From Arachidicoccus ginsenosidivorans (GTDB lineage: Bacteria; Bacteroidota; Bacteroidia; Chitinophagales; Chitinophagaceae), in assembly GCF_007971385.1 (NCBI RefSeq), contig NZ_CP042434.1, positions 1,116,001 to 1,180,000 of the forward strand: 64,000 nt of DNA, read 5' to 3'. Made by a program: the position numbers and the translations under genes. Position 1 is the stretch's first letter, and every line of letters begins with the position of its first letter. The notes under the pieces are model-generated. The model was not told the DNA's origin, did not search any database, and saw only the letters and a program-made list of their open reading frames with translations. Shown piece by piece: positions 10,129 to 20,764 of the stretch.

Positions 10129-13100
10129 CTAAAATTGAATATTTACCCCGATCACATAATTCTTAGCGTTCGGATACCCATTTGCATTATCAAAGCCAAG
10201 ATCTGTTACATTTTCCGGGCTACTACCTGAATATGGAGATAAGATTAACAGATTGGCACCAGTCAGATAAATCCTGGCAGAACTGATTCCATATTTCTGA
10301 CTCCATTTCCTGTCCACAGTATAGGAGATTGTAATATTGTTTAATTTCCAATAAGAACCATCTTCAAAAAATAATGTCTGATTAAATCTATACGGATTAA
10401 TAGTAGAATTTATATAGTCAAATGGATTTGGATAATTTGCATTGTCTCCATCCGCCTTCCAGTAATTATACTGATCAATTGGCACCAACACGCCATTATT
10501 GGCAAGCGTACTATTTGAACCAGTAAATAAAGGATCTTTAAAATGCGCAAATTTGCCTGCAAGAGATGTATTGATCACGTCTCTGAATAATGTAGCCGAA
10601 ACATTCGTATTTAATGACCATTGTTTATATTTCATATAAAAAGTCAAACCGCCTGTTACCTTCGGCATTGGATTCCCCAACACTAATAGATCATTTTCAT
10701 CAATGATATAATCCCCATTTAAATCAGTCCATCTTGGATCACCAGCACCCAGAAATACATTCGTGCCCACTCCCACCTGAATTGGCCTTCCAGTTAAAGG
10801 ATCAACTATCACAGCCGAATTAGTCGGATAAACGCCTACCGTATTATATACCATTGTCTGTAAAGGGTTATTACCTACTCGGTACAAAACAGGGAAATAA
10901 CCTGTAGATGCATCGTTTTTAATTAATTGCCTGGCATTATCCGGCAACTTAGTCAGCACGTTCTTATTAAGTGCCGCGTTAGCAGAAATATTCCAGCTCA
11001 ATTTATTCTCATCACTACTCGGGGCAGATCTGAAGGACAATGTAAATTCATTCCCATAACTCACCAGAGAAACATCATTGGTCGTAATCTGAGCATAACC
11101 TGTTGTATTAGCCAATGTATTTGCATAGGTCTGATTATCTTTGGAGATATAATAGAAATCATACATTAAACTCAACCTGTTATTAAAGAAAGTCCCTTCA
11201 TACCCTAAATCGAAGGAGGTATTGGTATATGATTTAAAATTGACATTTGGCGCATTGGAGAAGTCTGAAACAATGGTCTGCTGACCATTATAATTGCTTC
11301 CAGGATCAAATTTTCCATACACATCAAAAATAGTACCAGTTGGTACAAGCGTAGTACCATAGCTGAATCTTAATGAACTCTCATTCATCCATTTCCAGTT
11401 TTTTGTCCATTTTTCATTCTGCATATTCCATCTGGCACTAATATTTGGGCTCTTTTTAGATCCAATATTAGGCCCATTGGTTGAAGTTGCATCCACTCTA
11501 TATTGAAAATCAACCACATAGCGCAATTTATAATTATAACTAAACGCGCCTCCATATGCTATATTCCTCGTCTCTGTAGCATTATCAAAAGTCCCCGCCA
11601 CACTGGCATACCAGTTATATCCGTTGGGGCCAGTCAGATAATCATTGGCTGAGCCAGTAAGTTGAGACTGATCTGCTCGGTAAGTATTCTGTTGAATTTC
11701 ATTAAATGCGAAAACCGTAAAATTATGCACACCCTCTCCATCCTTTTCGATACTCTTAATAAAATTTACGGAGTTTCTATTATACAGGGAATTAGTACGA
11801 CTATGGAATGATGTAGTTAAACCATTCCCATCATTAATGATGGAGGGTTTAAAATTGTCACTAATTCCAGTATTAAAATTATAGTTAGCTTCTGTTTGGA
11901 ATTGCAATCCATTCACAGGTGTCCATTGAATATTAATACTCGGCTGAAGTTGGATCGTTTTATTATCATCTCTTACTGAAATACTCGCCAAAGCTTCATT
12001 GTTCGCAGAATACTGAGAAGGAGCAGGTAATAATGAAGAAGCATTTGTTCCTGAAGCGACTCCATCCTGAATCAGGCTGTTACCGCTACCATTACGCTTT
12101 TGTGCCAAACCAGAATTAATGGCAGCTGTCAAAATAAACTTTTCGGAGGGCTGATATCTCGTATTCATATTTAAACTATACCTGGTAAGCCCCGTATTTT
12201 CAACGATTCCTTTTTGATCATAAATACCCATATTGACCTTATAATTGAATTTTTGGCTACCTCCGCTGATATTTATATTATGAGAATAGTTGTAAGTGGG
12301 CTTAAAAAATACGGCTTGCCAGTTCGTAGAGTTATTGTAATAAGCGTTCAAACTGTCGGACAAATATGGATGCGAATTAATCTCTGATAAAGCATGTGCA
12401 TAAGAGGTATCATAAGCCAATAATTGTTGTATTCTGATTAAGCGTTCCTCTTTACCTCCGATCACATCACGCAATTTAGGGATATCACTGTAATAAAACT
12501 GGCCCGAATAAGCTACAATGGGTACTTCTGACTGGCCTCTTTTTGTAGTAACTAAAATCACACCATATGCACCTCTTGAGCCCCAAAGTGCAGTGGCAGC
12601 CGCATCTTTTAAGACTTCAACCTTTTCGATATCTTCCACAGGTATAAGGGACAAAGGACTGATACCTGGTCCACCTTGGTTAAAGCCGTACTGATATTCG
12701 GAATTCATATCCACTGGTACTCCATCGATAACGAATAAGGGCGAAGTCGGCGTTAAATACCCGCTAGAACCAGAGCCGGTTACAGAAATATTTGAAACAC
12801 CGCGTAAAAAGATAGAGCCTCTTGTCCCAGGAGATCCATTATTGTTCTGAATATTCAGACCCGCAACTTTACCCTGCAATAGGTCCGCTACACTCGCAGC
12901 CGGAACATCCTGCAAATCTTTTCCTGAAATGATAACGGAAGAACCTGTATTCGCTTCTCTGGACACTTTTCTAAATCCGACAACAGCTACATCTTTTAAA
13001 TCACTGTCATCCTTAAGCGTCATACTGATCTCCATAAAATCTTTGGACGCCTCAGCTATCGAATTCGTATAATTCACATAAGAAAAAGTCAATTTTGTCC

Positions 13101-13311
13101 CTTCAGGTACTTCAACACTAAACTTACCATGATCGTCAGTTCTACCAATCACTTTTTTCGTTTTCTGGATCAGGATAGAAACCCCAACCATTGGCGCATT
13201 GGTAACTTTGTCGATGACAATACCCGAACAGCTTACATTGGCCTGACCAAATGACGTCCGTATGCCAAAGCACATTATAAAAGTTAATAAAACAGCAAAC
13301 ACATGCCTCAT
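10129..13311 (-). CDS. SusC/RagA-family TonB-dependent receptor (second unit)
   Basis: A 1060-residue TonB-dependent outer-membrane transporter. I chose the ATG at 13309-13311 because it begins a clean signal peptide (MRHVFAVLLTFIMCFGIRTS). Residues about 27-110 are a CarboxypepD_reg-like domain (SGIVIDKVTNAPMVGVSILI). The plug follows at about 115-240, with the SusC hallmark VADLLQGKVAGLNIQ, LFVIDGVPVDMN and VEVLKDAAATALWGSRGAYG. The rest is a 22-strand barrel ending in Phe (YVIGVNIQF). It works with the SusD encoded 44 bases downstream and needs TonB-ExbBD energy. No STN domain is seen, so signalling to an anti-sigma factor is not expected from this protein. Confidence 0.95.
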   Translation of the reverse strand: MRHVFAVLLTFIMCFGIRTSFGQANVSCSGIVIDKVTNAPMVGVSILIQKTKKVIGRTDDHGKFSVEVPEGTKLTFSYVNYTNSIAEASKDFMEISMTLKDDSDLKDVAVVGFRKVSREANTGSSVIISGKDLQDVPAASVADLLQGKVAGLNIQNNNGSPGTRGSIFLRGVSNISVTGSGSSGYLTPTSPLFVIDGVPVDMNSEYQYGFNQGGPGISPLSLIPVEDIEKVEVLKDAAATALWGSRGAYGVILVTTKRGQSEVPIVAYSGQFYYSDIPKLRDVIGGKEERLIRIQQLLAYDTSYAHALSEINSHPYLSDSLNAYYNNSTNWQAVFFKPTYNYSHNINISGGSQKFNYKVNMGIYDQKGIVENTGLTRYSLNMNTRYQPSEKFILTAAINSGLAQKRNGSGNSLIQDGVASGTNASSLLPAPSQYSANNEALASISVRDDNKTIQLQPSINIQWTPVNGLQFQTEANYNFNTGISDNFKPSIINDGNGLTTSFHSRTNSLYNRNSVNFIKSIEKDGEGVHNFTVFAFNEIQQNTYRADQSQLTGSANDYLTGPNGYNWYASVAGTFDNATETRNIAYGGAFSYNYKLRYVVDFQYRVDATSTNGPNIGSKKSPNISARWNMQNEKWTKNWKWMNESSLRFSYGTTLVPTGTIFDVYGKFDPGSNYNGQQTIVSDFSNAPNVNFKSYTNTSFDLGYEGTFFNNRLSLMYDFYYISKDNQTYANTLANTTGYAQITTNDVSLVSYGNEFTLSFRSAPSSDENKLSWNISANAALNKNVLTKLPDNARQLIKNDASTGYFPVLYRVGNNPLQTMVYNTVGVYPTNSAVIVDPLTGRPIQVGVGTNVFLGAGDPRWTDLNGDYIIDENDLLVLGNPMPKVTGGLTFYMKYKQWSLNTNVSATLFRDVINTSLAGKFAHFKDPLFTGSNSTLANNGVLVPIDQYNYWKADGDNANYPNPFDYINSTINPYRFNQTLFFEDGSYWKLNNITISYTVDRKWSQKYGISSARIYLTGANLLILSPYSGSSPENVTDLGFDNANGYPNAKNYVIGVNIQF

Positions 13312-13377
13312 AGCTAAACTTTTGTATATTAATAAAGTAATATAATTTTCTAAATCATCCAACGATAGCGACTATAC

Positions 13378-14391
13378 CTACTCGTCGTCGAAATTCGGGT
13401 TATCATCCAAAAACAAGAATTTAATTTGCCATTGGCCGGGTTCATATATCGCAAAATTCAGTTGCAGGTCTGCCACTACCCTTCTATCTCCGAAACCCAT
13501 TCTGTCATAACTAAAGGCGACATGTGCTTTTAAGCCATCCGTCGTCGTATATTTAGTCTCCAAATTGGTCAATGGAATCGGGTAAGCTACCTGATAAGTA
13601 ACTGCCGTATCCGTCATCTGCATATCAAATCCATGAACCAGATGCGCCCAATCAGTCAGATTGAATTTTTTGGGATTAATCGGATTTTGCAGGGTATCAT
13701 AAAACTGAAAACTCAATGAATGCCCTTCATCACTTATTTTATGAAAGACTACTCCGATATTATAAATTAACTGGCCTGAACGCTCTCCAAATATATTGCT
13801 CCAGCTGGTAGGACCGGTTCCTACATATGTTGTCTGTCCAGTTACGGGGCTTTGTGTTGTCGGTTCTACAGGAATCTCTCTATAGGGCTTCAGCCGCATA
13901 TTTCTAAAATACCTCCTTCCACCGGAATTCGACATTTCCACATCAAATATGTACCCGGAATCAGGTTGAGCATGCACAAAACTCGATTTTGCTTCCGGCC
14001 ACATAACAAATTGTCCGGAATGTTCTCTGATCTCAAAGAGGTGATGCATTTCAGTACCTCTTTTCTTTTCAATTTCCTCAAAAGATGTTTCATCGCCTGT
14101 GTATGCTTCCTTCCAAACCTTAACAGGAAAAACATCAGTGAGTTCAGGTGCAGCTTCCCCTGAATAAGTCCTGGGGTTAATTATTTTGAATGTCAAAGGT
14201 TGCGTTGAATTGCCGACATTAAACGTATTATACAATGTCGCTCTCCCAAGTGTAGGTGTATAAACATCCTGGGTAAAACTTGAATTTTTCGCTACTGACT
14301 CCCGTTCATCAGGTAACAATTTATCGCAAGAGGACATCAACAACGCCGCAAAGGCAATCACCGTTAATGGTAATTTGAATCTTTTTCTCAT
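13378..14391 (-). CDS. DUF5007-like PUL lipoprotein
   Basis: A 337-residue lipoprotein. The ATG at 14389-14391 starts MRKRFKLPLTVIAFAALLMS with a lipobox Cys (SSCDKLLPDE). The body is beta-rich (YTPTLGRATLYNTFNVGNST, PLTFKIINPRTYSGEAAPEL). It ends in a segment resembling an Ig-like, SusE-type module (VTYQVAYPIPLTNLETKYTT, AHVAFSYDRMGFGDRRV). I believe it belongs to DUF5007, a family found with SusCD, fasciclin and M60 genes, but that is recalled rather than searched. It is the fourth gene of the first SusCD unit and directly precedes the second SusC gene. Probably a surface glycan-binding protein. Confidence 0.6.
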   Translation of the reverse strand: MRKRFKLPLTVIAFAALLMSSCDKLLPDERESVAKNSSFTQDVYTPTLGRATLYNTFNVGNSTQPLTFKIINPRTYSGEAAPELTDVFPVKVWKEAYTGDETSFEEIEKKRGTEMHHLFEIREHSGQFVMWPEAKSSFVHAQPDSGYIFDVEMSNSGGRRYFRNMRLKPYREIPVEPTTQSPVTGQTTYVGTGPTSWSNIFGERSGQLIYNIGVVFHKISDEGHSLSFQFYDTLQNPINPKKFNLTDWAHLVHGFDMQMTDTAVTYQVAYPIPLTNLETKYTTTDGLKAHVAFSYDRMGFGDRRVVADLQLNFAIYEPGQWQIKFLFLDDNPNFDDE

Positions 14392-14445
14392 CAGAGTAGA
14401 TTTATGAAATGGATCTTTCAATCTATTAAAATTGGTCATAAACTA

Positions 14446-15144
14446 TTATTTATTCATTCTTCCGGAAAACTCACCAAAGCCAAATTCATGACCTCCGGAT
14501 AATAAATGTACTAACCCATTATTTGTATGCACATTGACAGATGTTGTGTAAGTAGTCACCCAATATCTTTCAAATATGGAATTCTTAGGATCACTGAATT
14601 CAATTTCCTGAGGTCCGCCATTTTGATATCCATTTGCATCCTGTCGGTTATACCTCAAATGCATTTTGTAGTCATACCTCAGACTGCTAACAGATATACC
14701 GTCCGAAAATTCTACTAAAGAATCCGTCACATAATTTCCAGGTATGACATAGCGGCAAAGCAAAGTATCCAGTTCCACCAGATCAATATTCTTTAGCGAT
14801 AATGGCATTTTATGCTGGGTTGCCCGCAGTTCATTTAAATTATTAAGGGCATTTGTGAAGCACTGGTTATTAGGCGCAAATAATGTAATATCATAATTTT
14901 TTATGGTATCCATTAAATCAGGCACCCTGTCAATTACCAAAAGCAAAGAATCGAAAAGTCCATTTTGCGACTGTAAAAACTCGTAGGTATTACCTTCGTA
15001 AACAGCATTTTTATTCTGATAGTTGTAATAGGGACCTTCATGACTTTTGGAACAGCTCACCGCCATTGTTATGAGTACGGCAACAAAAAACAGCCAATAC
15101 CTCCTTTTTAGTATGTTTCGCTCCATTTTTTTCATCTTTACCAT
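14446..15144 (-). CDS. Fasciclin (FAS1) domain lipoprotein of the first SusCD unit
   Basis: About 230 residues. Possible starts are 15144, 15135 and 15126; the shortest (MERNILKRRYWLFFVAVLIT) still keeps the signal and lipobox (VSCSKSHEG). FAS1 features are FLQSQNGLFDSLLLVIDRVP, DITLFAPNNQCFTNAL and NNGLVHLLSGGHEFG. The N-terminal linker (NKNAVYEGNTYEFLQ) resembles that of the fasciclin protein at 7729-8505 (TGLHKAEYKGTVMDYLE), so the two look like paralogues from duplication of a SusCD-FAS1 module. It follows the SusD gene by 27 bases. Confidence 0.83.
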   Translation of the reverse strand: MVKMKKMERNILKRRYWLFFVAVLITMAVSCSKSHEGPYYNYQNKNAVYEGNTYEFLQSQNGLFDSLLLVIDRVPDLMDTIKNYDITLFAPNNQCFTNALNNLNELRATQHKMPLSLKNIDLVELDTLLCRYVIPGNYVTDSLVEFSDGISVSSLRYDYKMHLRYNRQDANGYQNGGPQEIEFSDPKNSIFERYWVTTYTTSVNVHTNNGLVHLLSGGHEFGFGEFSGRMNK

Positions 15145-15171
15145 TATTTATTTGAGCTATAGTTATTTTTA

Positions 15172-16706
15172 TTATTTATTATTCCAATATGCATTTTGCT
15201 GAATATTTGTATTGGCAGCCAAAACGGAAGCGGCAATTGGCCAATAGATCCCACCCTGTTCAATTAATTTGGTAATTACAGGATCCTTTTTGGTAATTTT
15301 ATTATATCTCACCTGATCATACCATCTCCATCCTTCACCCATTAATTCTCTCCTTCTTTCGGCAAAAATTGCGTCAATAAGAGTACCATCTACTGTGGCA
15401 TTATAGCTAGATTCCCCCCTCTTATTACGAATCAGGTTCAACATAGCAAGTGCCCCATTTACGCCATTAATTTTATTTAATACAGCATCAGCTTCCGCTT
15501 TAAGTAGAGTAATTTCTTCTAGGCGAGAAAAGATAATTGCTGAGCTATAGACAGCAAATTGACCATCTGTACCACCATCTCCCAATACTTTTATTTTTGA
15601 GAAAATAGGGATTTCCGCATTATAATTAGTAAAATAGGCAGTTCTAGGTAACCCATTTAAAGTATCAATACCAAAGCGCTGATCCATCCTGTCTGTAAAA
15701 GTGGCATTGATAATATTTACCGGAACATATATATCAGGTTTAGGTTTTGTAATCAATGGCGCAGCAAGTGTCCAGGATTCTAAATGACCTTCCCCGCTTG
15801 TACCGGTTTCGCCGTGTCCGTAAACAAAATTGAATCCTAAAAGCTGATTATAATCACCACGTGCATAAAAAACACCTGCTGGATCCGTAAGATCATCCGT
15901 TGACAGATAATACATGTTAGAATTGGAATAATTATCTAGTACATATTGAGCGTACACATCAACATCTGCATAATGTCCCTGCCAGGCAGCTACATGCGCT
16001 AATAATGCGTAAGCAGCATTTCTGGAAATCAACGTGTTTTCAAAACGGCTTAAACCATAAGTATAATATAAACCCGGCAAAATAGGGTCATCAAGCACTC
16101 CATATTGAAAAGGCAAAATATCGGCCGCAGCAATTAATTCCTTTTCGCAATAAGCCAGAATGACGGACTTATCACTTTTTCCAATAGCTGGAAATTGGCC
16201 ATCATAGGAATTCGTTATAAAGGGCACGTCCCCCAAATACGGACAATCATAAAATATGCCCAAGCTCTGAGCGCTCTAACCTGTGCCACATCCACATCAT
16301 GATTAAGCGTCGTATAACGAGGGTCAACTAGCGCCTCTGAGGACCTTTCGATAAAAAGATTGGCTGCGTTAATTACCGCAAAAAACCTTCTCCAGCTTTT
16401 CATCTCATCAAGAGTGGCATAAGATGCATTCAGATCTCCATCAATTACTGCTTTCAAGTCAGCTCTAGTTGTAGATACAAAATCTCCATTACGTAATTCA
16501 CCCCACATCCAGTAATCATTATTGGTAGCTAGCGCAGCCCTAAATAGAGCATATACCCCTATCAGATTACTTCTGGTATCATCAAGTGACTTCCACTCTG
16601 TGTCTTCATTAGCCATTGCATTCGTATCTACATCCAGCTTTTTATTACAGGAAGCTGCAATTAACAATAACAGACAGGTGGATAATAATATTTTTATAGA
16701 TCTCAT
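15172..16706 (-). pseudogene. SusD/RagB-family lipoprotein (first unit), one-base frameshift
   Basis: The SusD partner of the upstream SusC. The signal and lipobox are MRSIKILLSTCLLLLIAASC. The core helices are clear (RALRAWAYFMIVRIWG, EEITLLKAEADAVLN, FAERRRELMGEGWRWYDQVR). The frame breaks at the five-base C-run 16230-16234 (+). With six bases the reading becomes IVRIWGDVPFITNSYDG, the expected SusD sequence, giving 511 residues, and the total length then divides by three. A single homopolymer error is the simplest explanation, in which case the gene is intact. Confidence 0.9.
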
Positions 16707-16736
16707 TGTATAAAAGTTAACTCGATTTCAAATTAG

Positions 16737-19700
16737 TTACAGGTCAATACGTAAACCAATGGTATAAGTCTTTGGCAACATTTGGTTATATCCTCTATAA
16801 TAACCCTGATAATCTACCAATTCTGGGTCTCCATGTTTAAAAGGACTGATAGTAAATAGGTTGGTAGCAGATAAATACAATTGAGCACTGCGAAATGCCT
16901 TTTTCCTTCTTTCATTATTACCATAAGTTAGATCATAGCCAATGGTAAGGGATCTTAATTTTATGAATGAAGCATTTTCCAGAAATAAATCCTGATCCAC
17001 TTGATATGGGACCACATTGCTCCATGGGTTATACATCGGATACTCGCTAGCGTCAAATATTTTTTGCCAATAAGTGATCTCTTTCACAGTGTTCAGGTCA
17101 CGACTGCCTTCTGTATTAATAAAATTTAGTCTGTTAGATATTTGCTGATTGAGTAATTTCTGGCCTAATGCAAAATAGAACTGGAAGCTCAGGCTAAACC
17201 CTTCATAATTAAAATCGTTGCCAAAACCACCTGTAACCGTCGGTAAATAATGGCCAGTAAGTACTTTATCTGCAATACTAATATCATTATCCCCATTAAG
17301 ATCAGCCCATTCAGGATCTCCAGAATTTAACAACAAGCCATTAAATGATTGCCGTAATCCAGTCTGATTGCTTACCGGTATTTGGGCCAGATCTGTATAG
17401 ATACCCTCATTTTTGTATACCCAGAACGCATCCGCAGACTGACCTACTTCAAATTTCTGATCTCCGATTACTACCGATTGTAAGCCGTCGGGAAGCGCCG
17501 TTATTTTATTTTTATTCAGACTTAGATTAAAATTCGTTGTCCATGCAAAACGATCCTGTTTTTCAGAGGTAAAAATCCGACCTCTTACACTAAGATCTAC
17601 CCCTTTATTATTAACAGTCATCCCGCTTTTGTAAGCTACTGTATATCCTAACTCCTGAGGAACCGGAACTGGTAACAATCGGTTTTTATTATTTTCATTA
17701 TATAGATCCAAAGAGAACTGTAACCTGTTTTGCATAAATCCAAGATCTGCGCCCAGATTCATTTTCTCAGATTTCTGCCAACCTATTCCATATCCCGCCC
17801 AACCACTGGTGTATGGTCTGGAAGACGCAGCAATTCCAACATATGAGCCTATGGCAGGATCTGCAGGCCATGAAGCATCTGTCACATATCTCGGGCCCTT
17901 ACTATAAATATCTGTATTAAATAAAGAGCCAAAAGTTCCATAGGATGCGCGTAATTCAAAATTGTTCAGAACTTTCGATTTCTGCATAACACTTTTTAAT
18001 ACATCCCATGATAAATTCACGATGGGAGATGAAATCCATCTTTGGTCTTGTTGTACATTGGACGAACCATCTCTTCTAAGTACACCGGTCAGTTTCAGAT
18101 AATCTTTATAACTGTAATTCACCTGACCATAAAAAGAAGCTAACCTTTGATTCAATTTTCCGAAGAAAGGAAAATACTGCATATTAAAAATACTCACATA
18201 GTCTCCGGCATCATTGGTTTTTGTTGTTCTGAACTTAATAAAATCATTAGGTGTATTATACCCAAAGGCATAATCATATTTATTGATATCTGCCTGATAT
18301 GACTGCCCTGCCTCAAAATCAATTTTATTTACATCATCCAATTTAAATTCATAAGATGCCGTATTGGATACCATTAATCTTTGATTATAACCAAAGTAAT
18401 AAGAAACAAAATTATTACCACTTAAGAGCTCAGAAGGCCAAAATGCATCCCTTAAAGACTCATTGTAATCCACAGAAAGCTTGGACAGGAAACTAAATCC
18501 CGAAATTTTGGCCCCCACTGAAAAATATCCCTGAAGACTATTGACTTTATTATCGTCGATCGCTTCGTCAAATTCATGAATATATTGACTATATACATTA
18601 TAACTAGGAGGTAATGGATTACTCAAATCCGGGGTATACCGGATTTCCGCAAGTCGATCTCTGATATTGCGGTTTCTGTCGCGGTCCAATCTATTTGCAT
18701 TAATCATACTAGAAACAGTCAACCAGGTAAGCGGAGACATATTTATGAAAAACGCTAAGCCGTAACGATCTAGCGCAGCGCCATCCTGGCCCGAAACAGA
18801 TCGTGTATTATTTACTTGAAACCGAAAATTCGCTCTTTCTGACCCACCAGTAAGACTCATATTTACGGCATAGAAAGGTTTATTTTTAAAGTATAAATCC
18901 GTCCAATCAGCTGTTCCGTAATACTCCTGGTCTGTAGAATCCTTAAGATAGACGGGATAATTGATTAAATCTGCAGCACTTGCATATTTATCATAAAAAG
19001 GTTGCCTGAAAGCATTTTCATATGCAGCATTCACCGGGGTTACCTTAGGCGATTGTGTCATTCCAAAATAACCATCAATGGAAATCTGTTTGGCCCCAGA
19101 TTTTGCACTCTTTGTTTTGATCCAAATGGCACCATTTGCGGCTATCGGTCCCAACTTAGCTAAGGTAGCAGGGTCTTTCAAAACTTCTATACTTTCGATA
19201 TCGTTAGGATTCAATGTCGCTAGCAGATTGGTCGCAGGCCCCACCATATTAAAATCCGTGCTCTGAATATCAAGAGGCATTGTGCTATTCTGAATTAACG
19301 GAACACCGTTTAAGAAAACGACCGGTTGTTGCTCATATAGATCTTTCTTTGACAACATCGGGCCCTTCAACCCATGAACAAACATATATTGTTCTGATCC
19401 GGGTTCGCCGTTAGGTTCTGCTACAAAAACCCCTACCGCATTACCTTTTACCATCTGCTGTAAGGAGACGTAATCCAGACGATTGATAATGTTGGTATCA
19501 ACTTTTGCTCTGTTGGGATTTGAGCCTGCAAGTTCATTGACAATATTGGACTGGTTAGTCAGATTCATCAACGAATCCACATTACCTGAAGCAGAATCCT
19601 TAATATTATTGAACATGTCAAGTGCCTTTGATCTGTGTGTGGAATCCTGGCCAAAGAGTTGCGCCTGACATGCAAGTGCAAAAAGCACTATTAGCAGCTT

Positions 19701-19745
19701 ACGGTTTCTCATGTTCATTATAAATGTATACGTTTTTTTTATCAT
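16737..19745 (-). CDS. SusC/RagA-family TonB-dependent receptor lacking the N-terminal carboxypeptidase-like domain (first unit)
   Basis: About 1000 residues. The ATG at 19716-19718 (MNMRNRKLLIVLFALACQAQ) gives the best signal peptide; the open frame extends to 19745. After the signal comes a charged linker of about 80 residues (RSKALDMFNNIKDSASGNVD) instead of the CarboxypepD_reg-like domain found in most SusC proteins. The plug is present (YVSLQQMVKGNAVGVFVAEP, PVVFLNGVPLIQNS, IESIEVLKDPATLAKLG) and so is the barrel, ending in TIGLRIDL. It is the first gene of the whole PUL, so its promoter should lie in the AT-rich region upstream. No TAnnTTTG box was evident there on the minus strand. Confidence 0.92.
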   Translation of the reverse strand: MIKKTYTFIMNMRNRKLLIVLFALACQAQLFGQDSTHRSKALDMFNNIKDSASGNVDSLMNLTNQSNIVNELAGSNPNRAKVDTNIINRLDYVSLQQMVKGNAVGVFVAEPNGEPGSEQYMFVHGLKGPMLSKKDLYEQQPVVFLNGVPLIQNSTMPLDIQSTDFNMVGPATNLLATLNPNDIESIEVLKDPATLAKLGPIAANGAIWIKTKSAKSGAKQISIDGYFGMTQSPKVTPVNAAYENAFRQPFYDKYASAADLINYPVYLKDSTDQEYYGTADWTDLYFKNKPFYAVNMSLTGGSERANFRFQVNNTRSVSGQDGAALDRYGLAFFINMSPLTWLTVSSMINANRLDRDRNRNIRDRLAEIRYTPDLSNPLPPSYNVYSQYIHEFDEAIDDNKVNSLQGYFSVGAKISGFSFLSKLSVDYNESLRDAFWPSELLSGNNFVSYYFGYNQRLMVSNTASYEFKLDDVNKIDFEAGQSYQADINKYDYAFGYNTPNDFIKFRTTKTNDAGDYVSIFNMQYFPFFGKLNQRLASFYGQVNYSYKDYLKLTGVLRRDGSSNVQQDQRWISSPIVNLSWDVLKSVMQKSKVLNNFELRASYGTFGSLFNTDIYSKGPRYVTDASWPADPAIGSYVGIAASSRPYTSGWAGYGIGWQKSEKMNLGADLGFMQNRLQFSLDLYNENNKNRLLPVPVPQELGYTVAYKSGMTVNNKGVDLSVRGRIFTSEKQDRFAWTTNFNLSLNKNKITALPDGLQSVVIGDQKFEVGQSADAFWVYKNEGIYTDLAQIPVSNQTGLRQSFNGLLLNSGDPEWADLNGDNDISIADKVLTGHYLPTVTGGFGNDFNYEGFSLSFQFYFALGQKLLNQQISNRLNFINTEGSRDLNTVKEITYWQKIFDASEYPMYNPWSNVVPYQVDQDLFLENASFIKLRSLTIGYDLTYGNNERRKKAFRSAQLYLSATNLFTISPFKHGDPELVDYQGYYRGYNQMLPKTYTIGLRIDL

Positions 19746-20764
19746 CTGTTCAAGAACTTTGAATAATGAAAATTCTCAGAATATTTTAAACAAGTTTCAG
19801 TTTTCGCCTTTTAAGATTCTTCTGGCCTCCCCAGTTTAGTCTGATCAATGTCTAGTAAAAACTCATTTTTATTCCATTTTTGAGCCGAAAACAAACGTTA
19901 AGGTATATCTATTGTTTCGCCTATTAAATGTTAAACAAAGAAAGCGGTTTTATCAGTAAAAAAAAGGGGGGCATACAACTAAAAAACAACAAGTAACTGT
20001 ATATCAATTATATCAAACGTTTGCGCAAGTTTTTATTCCTTCATTTTGTTTTAAAAATGAACAGTAATTTTTTGTTAGTTTTTGCATTTTATTAAAACAA
20101 CACTTCCAAATGTTAACACACAAACTAATTTAATATGAATGACATATTCTTTCGCTAAGAAGGTATAAAATTCAGGTTGAAATATTTTCATATTATGCAA
20201 CTATTTAATAACGTATACTTTATATGTAGCATAATTTTGATCAGTAAAACGCAACATAAATGGTAAATTCTAAAAATATTTAAAACACGCGAAATCACCC
20301 AACCTCCCGAAAGCAATTTTATTATGCTGCTATTTCCAAAAACGCTTCATACGAACCTAAGATTAGACTATCAATGCAATTCTTTCGAAATATTTTGTTC
20401 ATTAATAATAATCACACCTCATCGATGTGATCAGCAAATTATAATACACAACTTTTCGATAGCGAGGGTGCTCTACTTTTAAGTGTTTAATGTAAAATTA
20501 TAGTCACACCAGATAATTTAGGTATATATCATTATCGAATAATCTTTTTATATATGGTTAAGATCTCGCTAAAATGGCATATTGTCAAAAACAAAGTTAT
20601 TACATTCATGACAATATGATATTCTTGTAAAATCTCATCATTTGCTGCCGGAGCTTCAACAGTTACAGCACAACTTAACCCAAGTTCCGGCGACTATATT
20701 GTGCCTACAGTCAAATGATACTTTCCGACTATTTAGATTTTATGAGCCAATTAGATGATGATTA
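19746..20764. other. AT-rich gene-free stretch upstream of the PUL
   Basis: About 1 kb with no credible gene on either strand. It must contain the promoter of the minus-strand PUL near 19750-19950. A perfect palindrome CAAACGTTTG lies at 20014-20023. A short open stretch near 20641-20718 (FAAGASTVTAQLNPSSGDYI then a stop) may be a protein relic, as the next ORF downstream is itself degraded. Base use is more AT-rich than in the flanking genes. Confidence 0.5.
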
